A DNA stretch of 64,000 bases from Reticulitermes lucifugus (Eukaryota; Arthropoda; Insecta; Blattodea; Rhinotermitidae), in contig JAKCWW010001067.1 of assembly GCA_026260175.1 (NCBI GenBank), positions 1 to 64,000 on the forward strand, read 5' to 3'. Every line of letters starts with the position of its first letter. Position 1 is the first letter of the stretch. The position numbers and the translations under genes were made by a program. Shown here in pieces: positions 11,575 through 25,051 of this stretch. The notes beneath the pieces are model-generated. The model was not told where the DNA came from and ran no database searches. It saw only the letters and a list, made by a program, of their open reading frames with translations.

Positions 11575-14298
11575 TTATGTGCCATAAATTGATTGAAGCT
11601 GCCCGTCAACTCGTTTGTCGTGCTAACATAGCCTAATTATCCGACAACCAACATGCGTGGCCAAGTATTGGCGGTGAAAAAATAAAGTTTTCAGGCAAAA
11701 TAAGGATCCTCCATTTTATATTGGCAAACAATAATTTCATGCAGTTTTAACATAGTGAAATACTTCTAGCATATCTTCCACATTTTGATCTACTGGACTC
11801 TGATACCATTTGGTCTGGCAGATATCTGGAAAAAGTTCGGAGAATTGTAGTGCCTAAATTCTCAGAGCAGGAGTGGAAATTTTTGTTATTTTTAAATATA
11901 CTTCTTCAAAATTGTTTGAAATTTACAAGATGTTCAAAGTAACTACAATCATTTCTGAAAGCCTTGTGGCTTGCTCTGAACACTGTCTTCTCTCACTACA
12001 CCCCTATTATTCCTATCACCAGTGTGGTAAAGTACACATTACGTATCCGCAAGTACCGGAAGTTATATGTAAGGATGATTTACTCATCTTTCTTACTGCA
12101 GAATCTGAAATTTCCTGTCTTGAAAGTTGGTTTTACACTTGCAAGTTATCATTACACAGTACATACTAACGGGGATGTCAAATATTAAGATTATTATTAC
12201 AGCTTCCTGTAAGTGTCTACACGAGTTCCAAACGTTTGAAATGTGAGGGATAAATAAATTAAAAGTGCAGTTGTGTTACGTACGTTATAACTTATACTCA
12301 ACTGCCAAATTTAGGTTCTCAGAGCGCTGTTACCCTAGTTCAAGTCTTCTAGGATTTCACGCCCTTTAGAACGGTATGTAATTAACGGTGTTTAGAAAGG
12401 TGGCATTACTTTCGTCAAGTAGTATATCCACATAATCTCAGCCATTCAAACTGTACGTTACCTTTTCATATTTGTCGCTGTCTTTTACATGAGAGATGTA
12501 ATATCCAAAACCAGATAGGTGTGCATCGCTTTTATTTCTTACAAAATTATGTTTTAAAGTATTAAGTAGAAAATAAATTCTTGAAAACACAACCTCATTT
12601 CACTACATGATAGCGAGCTTGCGCGATATTTACAGACAAACCAAAGACGTTCTCTGATGTGCGGTATAATGTTCCTTTCTACTCACACGTGTGGGTAAGA
12701 TGTAATGGATAGCAAGTGGACTGGTTAGAATACATTATGAAACTTGCACATTATAGAGAGAGGCTTTTGACGTCGCTAGATTAGCGGCTATAATCCTGGT
12801 TACTTAGGCGAAGATGTAATAAAAGACTTTGTGTTCACCTGCCTTGGTAGAATGTGCGAATACATACTAAATTGTGAATTGGTAAGGTAGGGGGTTTTTA
12901 TTAAACAACCATGGACAATGTTGTTGGAAAATACGAAAGGCAAACTTAATTATATCTGATATTTGGAATTAAAAATTACAGTTAAAATGTGAAATCGAAA
13001 ATGTATATTGGGAAAAGGGTTCATAGGCTTGGCTAAATAAAGATTGAAATCTCTTAAAGTTGCATTATTTTGGCATATGTTTGCGAATTTCTGTGTATTT
13101 GCTTGTTGGAAAATCCAAGGACTATTTTAATTACTTATAATACCTTTGTATGACGTTAAACACTGTAAAAGCTAGTGTTCATCGAAACTGCTACGTGTTT
13201 ATAACAATAAATTTCTTACCTCACAGAGAACACTGTTTTCGTCACGAGGACAAACTACTTAAGAAATAGCTGAAAAGGTTCTGTTTATTGTAAGAATTAG
13301 ACAATATGCGTGGATATCATGTGCGGAAAAATATAAATTTCTTACCCTTAAACAAGTGGTACCTACATTTACCACTGAGCTACAAGCGGTTAAATAACTG
13401 AGCTTATAAAGAATAGAACAATATTAAATCTAACTTTATTTTTACTAAAAAGCCACTTTAGAGACAATATGTTTAACACGATTATTACAGCAGACAATTT
13501 ATTTTGTATTTTAACTGTAATAAACGGATTGTATTTAGGATTTGAAATGTGAGTCTATGTTTTAAACTACTTATTTCTCTACTGAAGAAAATTCCTCTTT
13601 CTACCCATTCTTTGAGCTGATATTAATAAGCACAAATATTGATAATTTATGTAGTCGTTAAGTACTATCTACAGACGTAGTCATCTGCTTGGGGTTGGGT
13701 AAGCACATATAAATCTGTACTACTCTGTACCATTTTAATGCATAAAACAAAAGGAACACTGTAAGAAACAGTCCTACTCTTCTCCGTGTAACATCTTTCC
13801 ACCAATATATGGCAGTATCACCAGCCATAAAAGTATTGCTTTCAGTGTTTCCACATTCCATGTTGTGCAGATTTAGGTGTTACTTTATCCGAAATGCCAT
13901 TTTAGAGAGTCGCAGCAAATTCACGTGTTATTATAATATAATTAATATTGTTCATATTACATAAGAAAAAGAAACAGCTGCTCGAGATAAACTTGTGTTT
14001 TGTTAGGTACATCTTTATGCACGTAAAAGATGACTTTTTCTAAATAATTTCTGCTCTGCTTGCTTAAATACTCGTATAAAATATTTGATTACGAACTTTT
14101 TTCTCTTTTGTTAAATAAACATTAGAAAGATTTGTGTCTAATCGACAAAACCATAAGGACATACAGGTTGATAAACCTAAGTCTGCATTTTATGTCATAA
14201 CACTAACACTTATTTGTGATTGGATGAAAAAATTAGAAAATGAATGAAGTTAGATATTTAATGTAACGGCTAATTTACCAAGTTGCTGATCTCCGTAT
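11575..14298. other. AT-rich DNA with no recognised feature
   Basis: No gene recognised. A 98-codon plus-strand frame at 11873-12169 has an alternative overlapping frame of similar length and no domain; I regard it as chance. Confidence 0.35.
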
Positions 14299-14555
14299 AT
14301 TTTCTGTGGCGCAACAGCCTAACTAAGGCCTAGGCCGCCTAAATATTGAGGTTTCTGATCGTATAAAGTTAGACACATACACCAGTTAGGACTCCTCTAA
14401 GAGAGTGATCAGCTCGTTGCAGATGCCGCTACATAAATAACACAAAAAAAACTCGACAGACGAACATCCATGCCCTTAGCGGGATTCGAGCCCGCAGTCC
14501 CAGTAATCTAAAGGCTTTAAACTTAGCCTTAGACCGCACGGCAACCGTGATCGGC
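14299..14555 (-). mobile_element. Full-length SINE, minus strand
   Basis: Same family as at 10580 and 11306, more diverged. The minus strand begins GCCGATCACGGTTGCCGTG at 14555, has GGTCTAAGGC and a B box read as GGGCTCGAATCCC, and ends with the GGCCTAGGCC block and a TTTTC (plus strand) tail near 14299. I could not find a clear target-site duplication, in keeping with greater age. Confidence 0.85.
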
Positions 14556-17500
14556 ACATACGTTTTTTACTTTTTAGAACTTGAAAAGACCTAATTAGAG
14601 AAAGCCATTCTTTCATAAGGACTCATATTCTTCTAGAAGATATCTTGCATTTTTAACCCTCTAAAATACAATAGGCTCTGTGCTAGTTTTCAAGACTTAA
14701 CACAATCCCTTTCACTGGAATAAAGCGAACTGTTACAGGATAGACTGGTTTGAGATGGAGTGGATATATTTTTAAAAACTCAGTACGATATTCATAAAAC
14801 TGAGGCCTAATTAAATGTCATTCATCTAAAAATCAGCTTCGCATTTCAGGTGGAAAATTAAATATACACAAGTTGTTAAACAATTTGCATCCTTTAGAAA
14901 ATGTATTTTTTTTAATATGTTGAAGTTTAAGAATGTATTTGAAAAATCATAACAAACAGTTTTCAAAACATATTTGGTACTATCCTACAGCCTCAGGCTA
15001 CATTGCCACTTACAGCAGAGTAGTGGTGCGTGTTAGAACTCTGAAATAAGTTGCACTGCATAATAACCTAAATTTCTAAAATTTATTCCAGTTTTTCTAT
15101 TGTTACAAAAGACTTATTGTTCAGGGTTCTTATTACTCATCTGTAAGTATGTTCTCCTCATCTGACGTAATTACCAAATTATAATAACTGACTAGTTTTT
15201 ATGAAGCTTGGTACAAACATTATTCATTTGGGGGATTCTCCGTCTAGACAATTTAAACATAACTCTCATTAACAATACCATGATTACGTAAATACACATA
15301 ATGAGGGAAATCTAGTTGCATTAAACACGACCCTGCATCACTAGAATCAGATAATCAGTTAATAAAGAGTACAAAAATCTGCAGTTAGCCGATATTTCCA
15401 AAGATACACAACTTTTATCAAAGAGGTATTTAGGTACGAAGTGAAATAATAATTTGTTAAACACGTATGTGTCATTTTAACTTTTTAAATCACAGTGGTT
15501 ACTTTAAGTAAAGTCAGGTTTAAAATTTAAAAAGTCTACATTGTGCTCACATAGCCTTTATGTGTTTTATATGAATCTCAGAAAAAACAGCGACTTTTGT
15601 CTTATACCATATTAACTTATTGGTTTTGTATGACTGAGGTGGAGAGTGTTTACTGCGCGATACGCCCTGAGTCCTTATACACGAACAGAATTTTGTCTCC
15701 GTCAAAGGCTTAATTTGAAAAGCATTCTTGTTGTTACATGTTTTAAAAATTGTTAATGCTACTTGTCATATGTACTAGATGCATTATGAAATAAAAGTGT
15801 TTATGGTACACATTACTGCTGATCTTGCCGTCCGAAAGTCTTGAGTCGATTTGCTTCCTACACACTTTTCTAGCAGTGTAATAAGAGACGAAACAGACCG
15901 TGACTCAAGAAGTACAGACGGCGTAACGGATCATCCTTTCGACATATCCTGAAGTGAAATATGAATAGACGCCCATATCATGACCAGAATTGGAAACCAC
16001 TACATTGGTGTCTGTGGCTGTAAAGCCGTCGTGCTGTAATGACGATGGATGTAGTAGCCGGCCAAAGAATATTACTGCGTAAGGATTTATTTTCCCAGCC
16101 ATTCTTATGATTCTACAAGAGGTCTACCAATACAGTTTTTGCTGAATTCTAATTAAGCGTATAATATTTTAATTACATGTCGTGGCTCTCAAGAAGGTAG
16201 ATTCAACTCCAGCTTACGGAGATAAATTTGGTCTTTTCCCGCATATGGGTTACAGTTTACGAAACACTCCGTAGAAAATCTTTAGTGAAACGCGCGAATG
16301 TGGGGTTATAATTAGTAGATTCTGGATGCTGTGTATGTAATACAATAACTAATAAAGCTACCTACATGAAAAGCAATGGTAACCATGTACACAACATTTA
16401 CCTCTTGATATTTGTTTACACCACATATTTATTGTTTTCTCTTCTAAAGAGCAAACTATCTTCTTCAGTAACACAAAATCAATTCCAGTATCATTCACTG
16501 ACTTCAAAGAAAGCAAGTTATGAGAGAAAACATAAAAGAGGCATTTGCTGTAACTTCTGCCTGTTCATGTCCAAAACACAAAGGCCTTATATTTACGGCT
16601 TCCCATCATAAAATAGAATTCTTACACATGTTATATTTGAAATCTCCGTGAAATGGAAATTTGCGTTACACTTTCTGGTTTTGATTTTAAAGTCTAGTTT
16701 CCGACCAACAAAAATAACAAACGCAAACTACATTCACCATTAATTAGATTAGAAATAAATACTCTTCTTTTTATTATTAAGTTAAAATCTCATTATCTCG
16801 TCAGGCTTCAGAGAATAAATGTGTAAGAAAACGTACACACGTAGAATAATTCTTAGAGTGAAACATTTTAATTTTCTTTGAGAAAATAATATAGACCACT
16901 TTGCAATTATTATTTGCTAATGAATTATTCAGGACTGTGTTTCGAAAATTAAATCGGCGTAAAATTTAATGACATTAATTAGGTACGCACTTCAAGATTT
17001 ATGTATTTCTAATAATACACCAATCATTAGCAAGGTAAAATCTGGTTCATTAGGATGAACTGGTAATACAGCTTGACATTTGGAAATATGAAGTGTAATT
17101 ATTGTCTTCATTGGGAAATATTGCTAATTTTCGCTTGGAAGATTATTAATGCATATTAAAATCACGGGCTAGCAAAAATATGCAGTTTTGTTCAAATGGA
17201 GATTTCTTCGTTAGTCTCATTGCTTGGGTTAGGCCTTTATACCCACAGGTTTGTTTTCTAAGTATTAAGCGAATTTCAGAGAATGAATGAAATTTTCGTT
17301 TCATTCCCGTCTCAGAAAGAAACCTAAAGAAATTATATTGCTATTTGGGTGCGTAAGTGAAAAGTAATTAATATCGATAAGAAAAGCGAAACCGTCTTAG
17401 CAACGACATTTACATTGAAATTTCATCTCCTTATAGAAAATACCTTGCTTTTCCTCCTTCCAAGGCATAATATTTAGTTTTGCATTGTCACTGAATCACA

Positions 17501-18930
17501 CAAAAATAAGTGAGAGCCAATTCGCCCTCCCATTTATTTTTCTTCTTGTTTTTGTATTCACTCTGACACTTCACCCTCTTCTTATTCATTTAGATCGTAG
17601 CATGCACGCTCTACCATTTTCACTTCCCACAATTCATTACGGTCCTTCTGTTTTCACAGGTATATCCCCTTTCTTCTCTTCACCACATTACTGATTCACA
17701 GGCTTATGCATGGCCTTTTCTTTCATCGCTTCAATTATCTGACTCCACGCACGTTTACTTGTTCCAAATTACAGAATGCCTACGTGAGAGCAATTTAAAC
17801 ACCAAGCTTATGAAGTCCGGTAAAACATGGTTGTGGCATGCTGCCTGTTCCGCAGACTCGGCAATTCCCTCCAGCGGTCCTTTTACTTTATGTGCAGCAC
17901 TGAAAACAGTATCAATATTTCTGAAATTTTAACACTGAAATTCGGAAAGTAAGCCGTTTATAATACGACCACTACTGCTGTGTTTTGGGGAAAACTTTAC
18001 TGAAATATAAAATGTAAATAAGCACTACTCTAACAGAGAACATTATATATTATTCCCTCTGCAGTTCTGTTTTGCAGTTTGTAAATGTTTCGTGGCAAAC
18101 GCGTTGAGGAGGTAATAAGAGACACAAATTACTGGCTAACTAACAAAATAACTGGCTGACTAAAAAAAATAACAGATTTTCTAGTAATAAAGCTGCCCGA
18201 GATATGAAATTATCACGACAGTAACCATGAAGTTTATTTCAAAAAGGAATTTCTTTAAGAACATAATTTTGCTGTAGAGTATTTATACCTTCAAAATAGT
18301 CCTCTCTGCCGTGAAAGAAGAAAATTTATCCCGTCAACATGGAAGTTCACCGTAGAACCACGTTTCGGGAAATTCATTCTGGAGAACAGGGGCATATATA
18401 TCGCAATTCGTTTGTAAAACGTCTACAGAATTCTTCTATGACACATGTTCCAAATCCCAAAAACCGCTCCTTGACCCCAAAGTCTACCAATATACACCAT
18501 ATTTCTTCAATTCTTTTTATTAAATTAATTTTAACCTACTGACTCTGCACATTATTCCCTTCTCATATATACACACCATACTAGACAGACATTCTAGCTC
18601 ACTTTAAATATAATACGTGTACCTGATCTCATTACTAAATTTGTCTTCTGCTAAGGAAAGTTTGTAGACTGAAACATTTGCATGAAATACCGGAGAATCT
18701 TGTGGGAGGCTACGTGGTTGTTAATTTACGAACTGTCTTCATATAATGTGAGATAAATTTCTACTGATATAAATACGCGTTTGGCAGTCTTAAACAAAAA
18801 ATATATTCTTATTAGCCCCTTACACACATACAGTGATATGCAATAATTAAAAAAATGATTTATTTTTCAGAAGAATTTGCAAAAATTTATTGGCAGAGCC
18901 ACTGATAAACAAGACTTTGAAAATAACTCT
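14556..18930. other. Long AT-rich stretch with no recognised feature
   Basis: About 4.4 kb without a recognisable gene or repeat. The longest frame is 81 codons (16366-16611) with no domain. It could be intron or intergenic spacer. Confidence 0.4.
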
Positions 18931-18972
18931 CAAGATTAAAACCAACATATGCATATGTTGGTTTTAATCTTG
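18931..18972. repeat. Perfect 42-bp palindrome
   Basis: The left half CAAGATTAAAACCAACATAT plus G is followed directly by its exact reverse complement, centred between 18951 and 18952 with no loop and no mismatch over 21+21 bases. Symmetry stops at both ends. No larger inverted repeat surrounds it, so it is not obviously the tip of a foldback element. Confidence 0.95.
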
Positions 18973-21900
18973 TGATTTGTTAGCATGATGCAAGGTGAAT
19001 ATAATGTGAAATTTGAAAATAATGTTTATCCTGCTACATATCCACTTTTTCAAACTACCTATACGTTACTCAACACTAATCTATTAATTGAGGAGGACGC
19101 AGAGAGGGAAGGATCCTGCCTGTCAATGACGTTTATACTTGAAATTCAGGGAAATACAAAAAGGGTGAGAAAAGTTTTGGAATTATAAGTGGTCAAATAT
19201 AAACGAGATGTCATTTGTGGAAAGAAATAAGCCTCCTAAGACAACAGATTTAAGAAATCTAGACAAATATTTACTCAATATAAAATGTATATGGGAAAAG
19301 CAAACAATGAAAATGGCACAGAAGGTTCATGAAAAGAATGAAAGGCTACATTAATATGAAATGTTAGATTATGCAACATATTGCGAATGACATGGCTTTA
19401 ATGCTTAATGTAACTAACGTGTACTGTAGGAAACCTGGAGTTACCAGTTAAGGCCATTTATAGTATGTACTTGGAAATAAAATAATAATAATTATTATTA
19501 TTATTATTTTAATATTTTGAATTAAAAATATTTTGCCTGATTCTTGGATTTTCTTAGGCTATTTCTACAAAATTAAGAGGAAAATTGGAATATCAGAATT
19601 TATTTTAATGGTGTAGGCCTAACCAAAGTTAAGTTGGAAGCCTACTGGTAAACGAATAACTGTCCTGTGATAAATGTAGTTACATATAAGTATATTTACA
19701 CTGTAAATGTAAGCATAACAAAGAATACAATGACTACGCAACATATCCCGAAGGAAATCGAAATCAGCTCCCCCTCCCATATCGAACGTCGGGTTTCAAC
19801 GTATTATCGTATATCCAATTAGAGATATTTCACTGCGAGGAATACTATGTCTTTCTAATTAGGCTGCATTAACTAATGGATGTGACGATAATGGGATATG
19901 ACGAAAATAAGCATGAACATCCTAATACTCGTGGGATTGTATCTCAAATCCCCATGGGAACCAAGGCTTATGACGCATCCCACTGACACCCCGTGGCTGG
20001 AGAAATCAATAATATAACACTAATTTTTAACCGTAAAATATCTGCGTTGTTTTACTTGAGTGGGACTAAACCGATTGTGATTTTACTGCCGGGACAGCGT
20101 GTGAAATAATTATATTACAGAAACACATGAGATCAGATTACTCAGTGTTTGGTCATAATCAGGTGGTCTCAACTAAAGCTGCTTCAGTTTAGGTCCAAAT
20201 ATTATGTTTCTCTCGGGAAAACACGTATCTTCCAAATTTATACAGAAAACCATTTTTAGGCTCATCTACAGGGTAATTTTTAATTACATACAGCGAATAA
20301 AGTAATACTGTAATACGTGACCGCATTACCGAAATATTCACGTGCACAAACTGTCCAAACGGTCTGATTTCGAGAATGGGAAGCATTAGATTAAAAGATG
20401 AGAGGAACAATGTAATTCAGAATAGCTTTTATTCTCAGATTTGTATGTATAAATGTAAAGATTTCTTAGGTTTAACAAAATATTTATACATTTACTCAAA
20501 ATTCTCTCCATTGGTTTGTATTCATAACTGAGCACTGGGTGAACAAGAAATTTTGATGAGCTGAAAAATTTCAGGTAAGTGTCATATGTTCTTCGTAATC
20601 GCTTCAAGTATCTAATATTTTTCTTTGTGTTGACTCTTTTCGAGTGACCCAGAATCAATTTTAGATTATCTGTAATGATGGACCATATTTGTCTACTTGT
20701 ATAAAGTTTCTCGTTATATAAATATGTATCCAAACCTTCATATGTTTCTACACATACACAAATCATAAAATGCTTATATTTATTTTATTAGAAATTTCAG
20801 TTACAATTCTTAATAGAGGTAATATTACAAGTCAATTCAACTATAGTTAAGAACATTGGCTTTTGTTAAAAAAAGTCCATGAAAGTCTTATTTTTATGGG
20901 TATTTGGAGTAATCAGATCTAAGTAGATTTTTCCATATTACTGTCTTGCATTAAAATGTGCTGAAAATGAATATTTCTTCAGTCCATCAAAACTCCATTT
21001 CAGCCAATATATGAACGTTCCGTATAATATAATACAATCGTGCTCAGACAGTTTGCTAATATTGCACATACTTTGACAGATATACCACTTTATAATGAAT
21101 ACTTCTGTTCCTGACATACGTGAAAAATCTTATGCAAACTATTACTAAAGTCCTAAATTAACATTACCTTTGGGAATTACAATATTGAACGGCAAACTTA
21201 GGGCAATGTCTCTGGTATTTCTAGGTTCGCTTAAAATTTGGAAAATTTGAATTGATTCGTAAACCGTGCTTTATCTTTATTGACAAATATGAACTTACAG
21301 AAACCCAAATCAGTAGAATTATTGCAATGAGCATAATAACCACTGGTTACGAAACACATAATTGTCTAAATGCAATCAGAAGCTACTGACTTTCGTTAGA
21401 AGAATACCTGAAGCATCGTAACACATTTGGGCACTTTGAACAGCAGACTGCTCAACACAGTACTATGCACAGTTGCAGTCCTCTATTGGCAATACTGAAT
21501 CCAAAGAGCTCAGAAGATAGATCTCTAAACTTGGAGACGAAATGGAGCCCCCCATTGAGCTGTGTGATCCTCGTGTCACGACCCAACTGTCATAATGTCT
21601 CGGTGTTTTCATATAGCACCACCCGTGGTCTTTAATGCGTATCATCTGTTCTCGCAATAAAGATGTTGCAAGAAAAGAATTGTAACACAATCACTTAATC
21701 TGATTTCAAGGCTTTCTTCTTCGAAAATCGACATAACTGTCACAGTCAAAAACTGCACCTTGGGTTATCAATGGTAAGACCAAGAATTAAGTATTAAGCG
21801 GCAAAGTAATCCGATTTCTAATCCTTAGAAAGCATAAGGGTATTTTCATTATGTACATGTGTATATATATATATATAAACTCATCAACATACAATAGAAG

Positions 21901-22000
21901 GCATATCGTTGCCTTGTATCTGTTGCAAGAAGCATGTAGGGCTTTCGTACAGATAAGAAAATCTGTTGTTTGCGCATTTGAAACGAAATATATAAGGCTG
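18973..22000. other. AT-rich DNA with short simple repeats
   Basis: No gene recognised. It holds a palindromic (TAA)n/(TTA)n tract near 19485-19510 and a short (TA)n at 21865-21879. A 126-codon minus-strand frame at 20386-20766 (Lys-, Tyr- and Leu-rich) is long for this composition but shows no domain, signal peptide or conserved motif that I can identify. Confidence 0.35.
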
Positions 22001-22059
22001 TTGACGGAAGGATTATGGTTGAGAATGTCCACAACAAGTACAAAGACGTTTCGAAAAAA

Positions 22060-22450
22060 GTTAAGGCTGGACGTTAATGAAGGCAGACAAAAGGAAGCTA
22101 GATGCCTTCGAGCTACGGACGTGCAGAAGACTGCTCAGGATACCATGGACAGCAAGAAGGACGAATGCACCGGTGATTAAACAAATTAAGCCCAGGCACT
22201 CCCTAGATACCTTAGCTGTAATAGGCAAATTGAAATATTTCGGACACATAATGCGCAGGTGAGATTAACTGGAAACAGGTTAGATGTTGGGATTGACAGA
22301 CGGCAGTAGGAGAAGAGGAAGACAGCGGAAAAAATGGACAGACGAATACGAAGAACCATGATGATGAATTGGCATGACACCATAAATGCCACGCAAAACA
22401 GAACGCAATGGAGGGACCTGATCTACAAGGCCGTGACAAATAGGAAACGA
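22060..22450 (+). mobile_element. LINE relic of a second family (C-terminal tail)
   Basis: The plus strand reads KLDAFELRTCRRLLRIPWTA then RRTNAPVIKQIKPR...KLKYFGHIMRR (22077-22259), matching the C-terminal tail of non-LTR retrotransposon polyproteins (consensus FE.W.YRRMLRI.WT...N..VL......L....K.R.L.YFGHI.R). After a frame change it continues GLTDGSRRRGRQRKKWTD near 22290-22340, and after another DTINATQNRTQWRDLIYKAV at 22377-22436. At least two frameshifts separate the pieces. The reverse-transcriptase core is absent, so only the 3' end is left. Its sequence differs from the family at 1967-2320. Confidence 0.82.
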
Positions 22451-23994
22451 CAAAATGAAAACGACTAAGGGATAGCAAGACCCTGTACCTGTTGCTAAGA
22501 AAATCCAATGGGATCATCGGGGGTCGCTCACGACCTGAAGGAACTATTACTAATACAGGCTAATACAAGTTTACCACATACGTTGAAGCGAAAAAAGATA
22601 TACAGTTTGGAATAATTTTTATTTCTTTTAAAATAGGGTATCATTGTTGCAGAACATGTAAGAAGATATTAAACTCTTAAATATATTTTTGGCCCAAATA
22701 TTTTTCTCTTGTACCGATTTTCGTCAAAAGTTGGAAATCCCGAGGTAAAGCAGCAACTGACCATGCTCATATTCCTTTGCGTAAAAAAAACTAGGACAGC
22801 TATGGCAGAAAGAAGGAAAGAGCCTGAGAAAGGAATATATTAATATGACATTGTCGCTGTAAGTTTAAACAAGAAAGGACTTGTCGGCCTTTAATAATGA
22901 CCTCTTGAGAGCAACCTACCTCTACTTTCTGCCGATTTTATCGTACTTTCTTTACAGGGAGCACGAGAATCGACAAAAGCAGATCAACATTTAATGATTG
23001 AGATTTAGATTGCGTGGTGACCGAAATACTCGTACATTTTTATCAACATCGACAGAGCAGGAGAACTGAGCTAGATTTTGCAGATAGAAATCAAATTCCA
23101 TCATTTATAAAACACGGCATAAACTTGATAGTGTTTTCTTTCACATATTAACAATGTAATATTTTGCAAACATCTGTGTTAAAATGACGTTTGCATTAGT
23201 ATTTATTAAACTGCCAAGTGCAACTATTTTGTCATTTGTGAATTTCTATATCTTCCCACTGGGTTGTGCTCTATGCATGTTCTCAACCACACCACTTCTA
23301 ATTCTTTGTTTTCCTTACAGTAATACAAATGCTAAATTGATTGAAGGGGACTTGAAAATAAGAAGGAATCATAGTAGTACTATCGGACTAAGAAGTAAAA
23401 TGTCACGAAATAAATACATTTAGTCTTTCAGTACATTATTCATCGGAATTCGAGTCTCCTACTCAGCACATATGAAGCCTTGCATGAAGGTTTCTTCGCT
23501 CATAAACCGTAATAAATCAAAAATTATTTTTCTGTATGGCTAGATAAATGGGTTAAAAGACGGAAAATTTGGTGTTTGAAAAAATTCACTTGGACGTAAA
23601 TTTTAGGTCTCAAGGACAGGACATGTCCGTAAAAAAGGACGTATGCCAACCTGCTTTGTGTGCAGGAGAAATAACTGATACAAAATGCCTTAGAAGATAA
23701 AAAGTTCTTTTTTATGTTAAGTTTGGAGTGTTATGTACAACCGGCTGTATAAACAAAGCTTTAAGTGAAGGAGTTTTGAAAGACTGTAAAATAAAGTATT
23801 GAAATAATACTCCTTTACGAAATATGTGGAGCAAGTGAGAGGGAAAAATATTATTTAAGCTGACAAATAGAAATCATAAACATGAAGAAAATTACATGTC
23901 ACGTGCATTTTAGACTTATTTTCAAAATGTCTCATATTAATGAATTTTTATATTCTCTTCATTTAACTTCAGCACTGTGACCTGTGATTTAGAC
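22451..23994. other. AT-rich DNA with no recognised feature
   Basis: No gene recognised. The first 100 bases after the LINE tail may still be its 3' UTR. Confidence 0.35.
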
Positions 23995-25051
23995 AAGTCC
24001 TTCTAATAGACGTAATGTAAGCCGTATTTGTGTCTCTACGTGGTAAAATACTACTCAAATAGACGTAATGTAAGCCGTATATGTGTCTCTACGTGGCCCA
24101 ATACTACTCAAATAGACGTAATNNNNNNNNNNNNNNNNNNNNNNNNNNNNNNNNNNNNNNNNNNNNNNNNNNNNNNNNNNNNNNNNNNNNNNNNNNNNNN
24201 NNNNNNNNNNNNNNNNNNNNNNNNNNNNNNNNNNNNNNNNNNNNNNNNNNNNNNNNNNNNNNNNNNNNNNNNNNNNNNNNNNNNNNNNNNNNNNNNNNNN
24301 NNNNNNNNNNNNNNNNNNNNNNNNNNNNNNNNNNNNNNNNNNNNNNNNNNNNNNNNNNNNNNNNNNNNNNNNNNNNNNNNNNNNNNNNNNNNNNNNNNNN
24401 NNNNNNNNNNNNNNNNNNNNNNNNNNNNNNNNNNNNNNNNNNNNNNNNNNNNNNNNNNNNNNNNNNNNNNNNNNNNNNNNNNNNNNNNNNNNNNNNNNNN
24501 NNNNNNNNNNNNNNNNNNNNNNNNNNNNNNNNNNNNNNNNNNNNNNNNNNNNNNNNNNNNNNNNNNNNNNNNNNNNNNNNNNNNNNNNNNNNNNNNNNNN
24601 NNNNNNNNNNNNNNNNNNNNNNNNNNNNNNNNNNNNNNNNNNNNNNNNNNNNNNNNNNNNNNNNNNNNNNNNNNNNNNNNNNNNNNNNNNNNNNNNNNNN
24701 NNNNNNNNNNNNNNNNNNNNNNNNNNNNNNNNNNNNNNNNNNNNNNNNNNNNNNNNNNNNNNNNNNNNNNNNNNNNNNNNNNNNNNNNNNNNNNNNNNNN
24801 NNNNNNNNNNNNNNNNNNNNNNNNNNNNNNNNNNNNNNNNNNNNNNNNNNNNNNNNNNNNNNNNNNNNNNNNNNNNNNNNNNNNNNNNNNNNNNNNNNNN
24901 NNNNNNNNNNNNNNNNNNNNNNNNNNNNNNNNNNNNNNNNNNNNNNNNNNNNNNNNNNNNNNNNNNNNNNNNNNTGTCTCTACGTGGCCCAATACTACTC
25001 AAATAGACGTAATGTAAGCCGTATATGTGTCTCTACGTGGCCCAATAAGGC
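23995..25051 (+). repeat. 53-bp minisatellite array with an assembly gap
   Basis: Units contain GACGTAATGTAAGCCGTAT, TGTCTCTACGTGGCCCAAT and ACTACTCAAATA; successive copies start at 24009 and 24062 (53 bp apart), and after the gap TGTCTCT recurs at 24975 and 25028 (again 53). The first and last units differ slightly (TGGTAAAAT and CAATAAGGC), as is usual at array edges. Two to three units are visible and the rest lies in the N run. The open frames crossing the gap are artefacts. Confidence 0.93.
24123..24974. other. Assembly gap, 852 N
   Basis: An N run of 852 bases inside the minisatellite. The non-round length suggests an estimated size. Its length is not in phase with the 53-bp unit. Confidence 0.99.

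Noticed and set aside
20386-20766. 126-codon minus-strand frame as a possible gene
   Set aside because: No domain, signal peptide or conserved motif; composition follows the AT-rich background. Long but unsupported.
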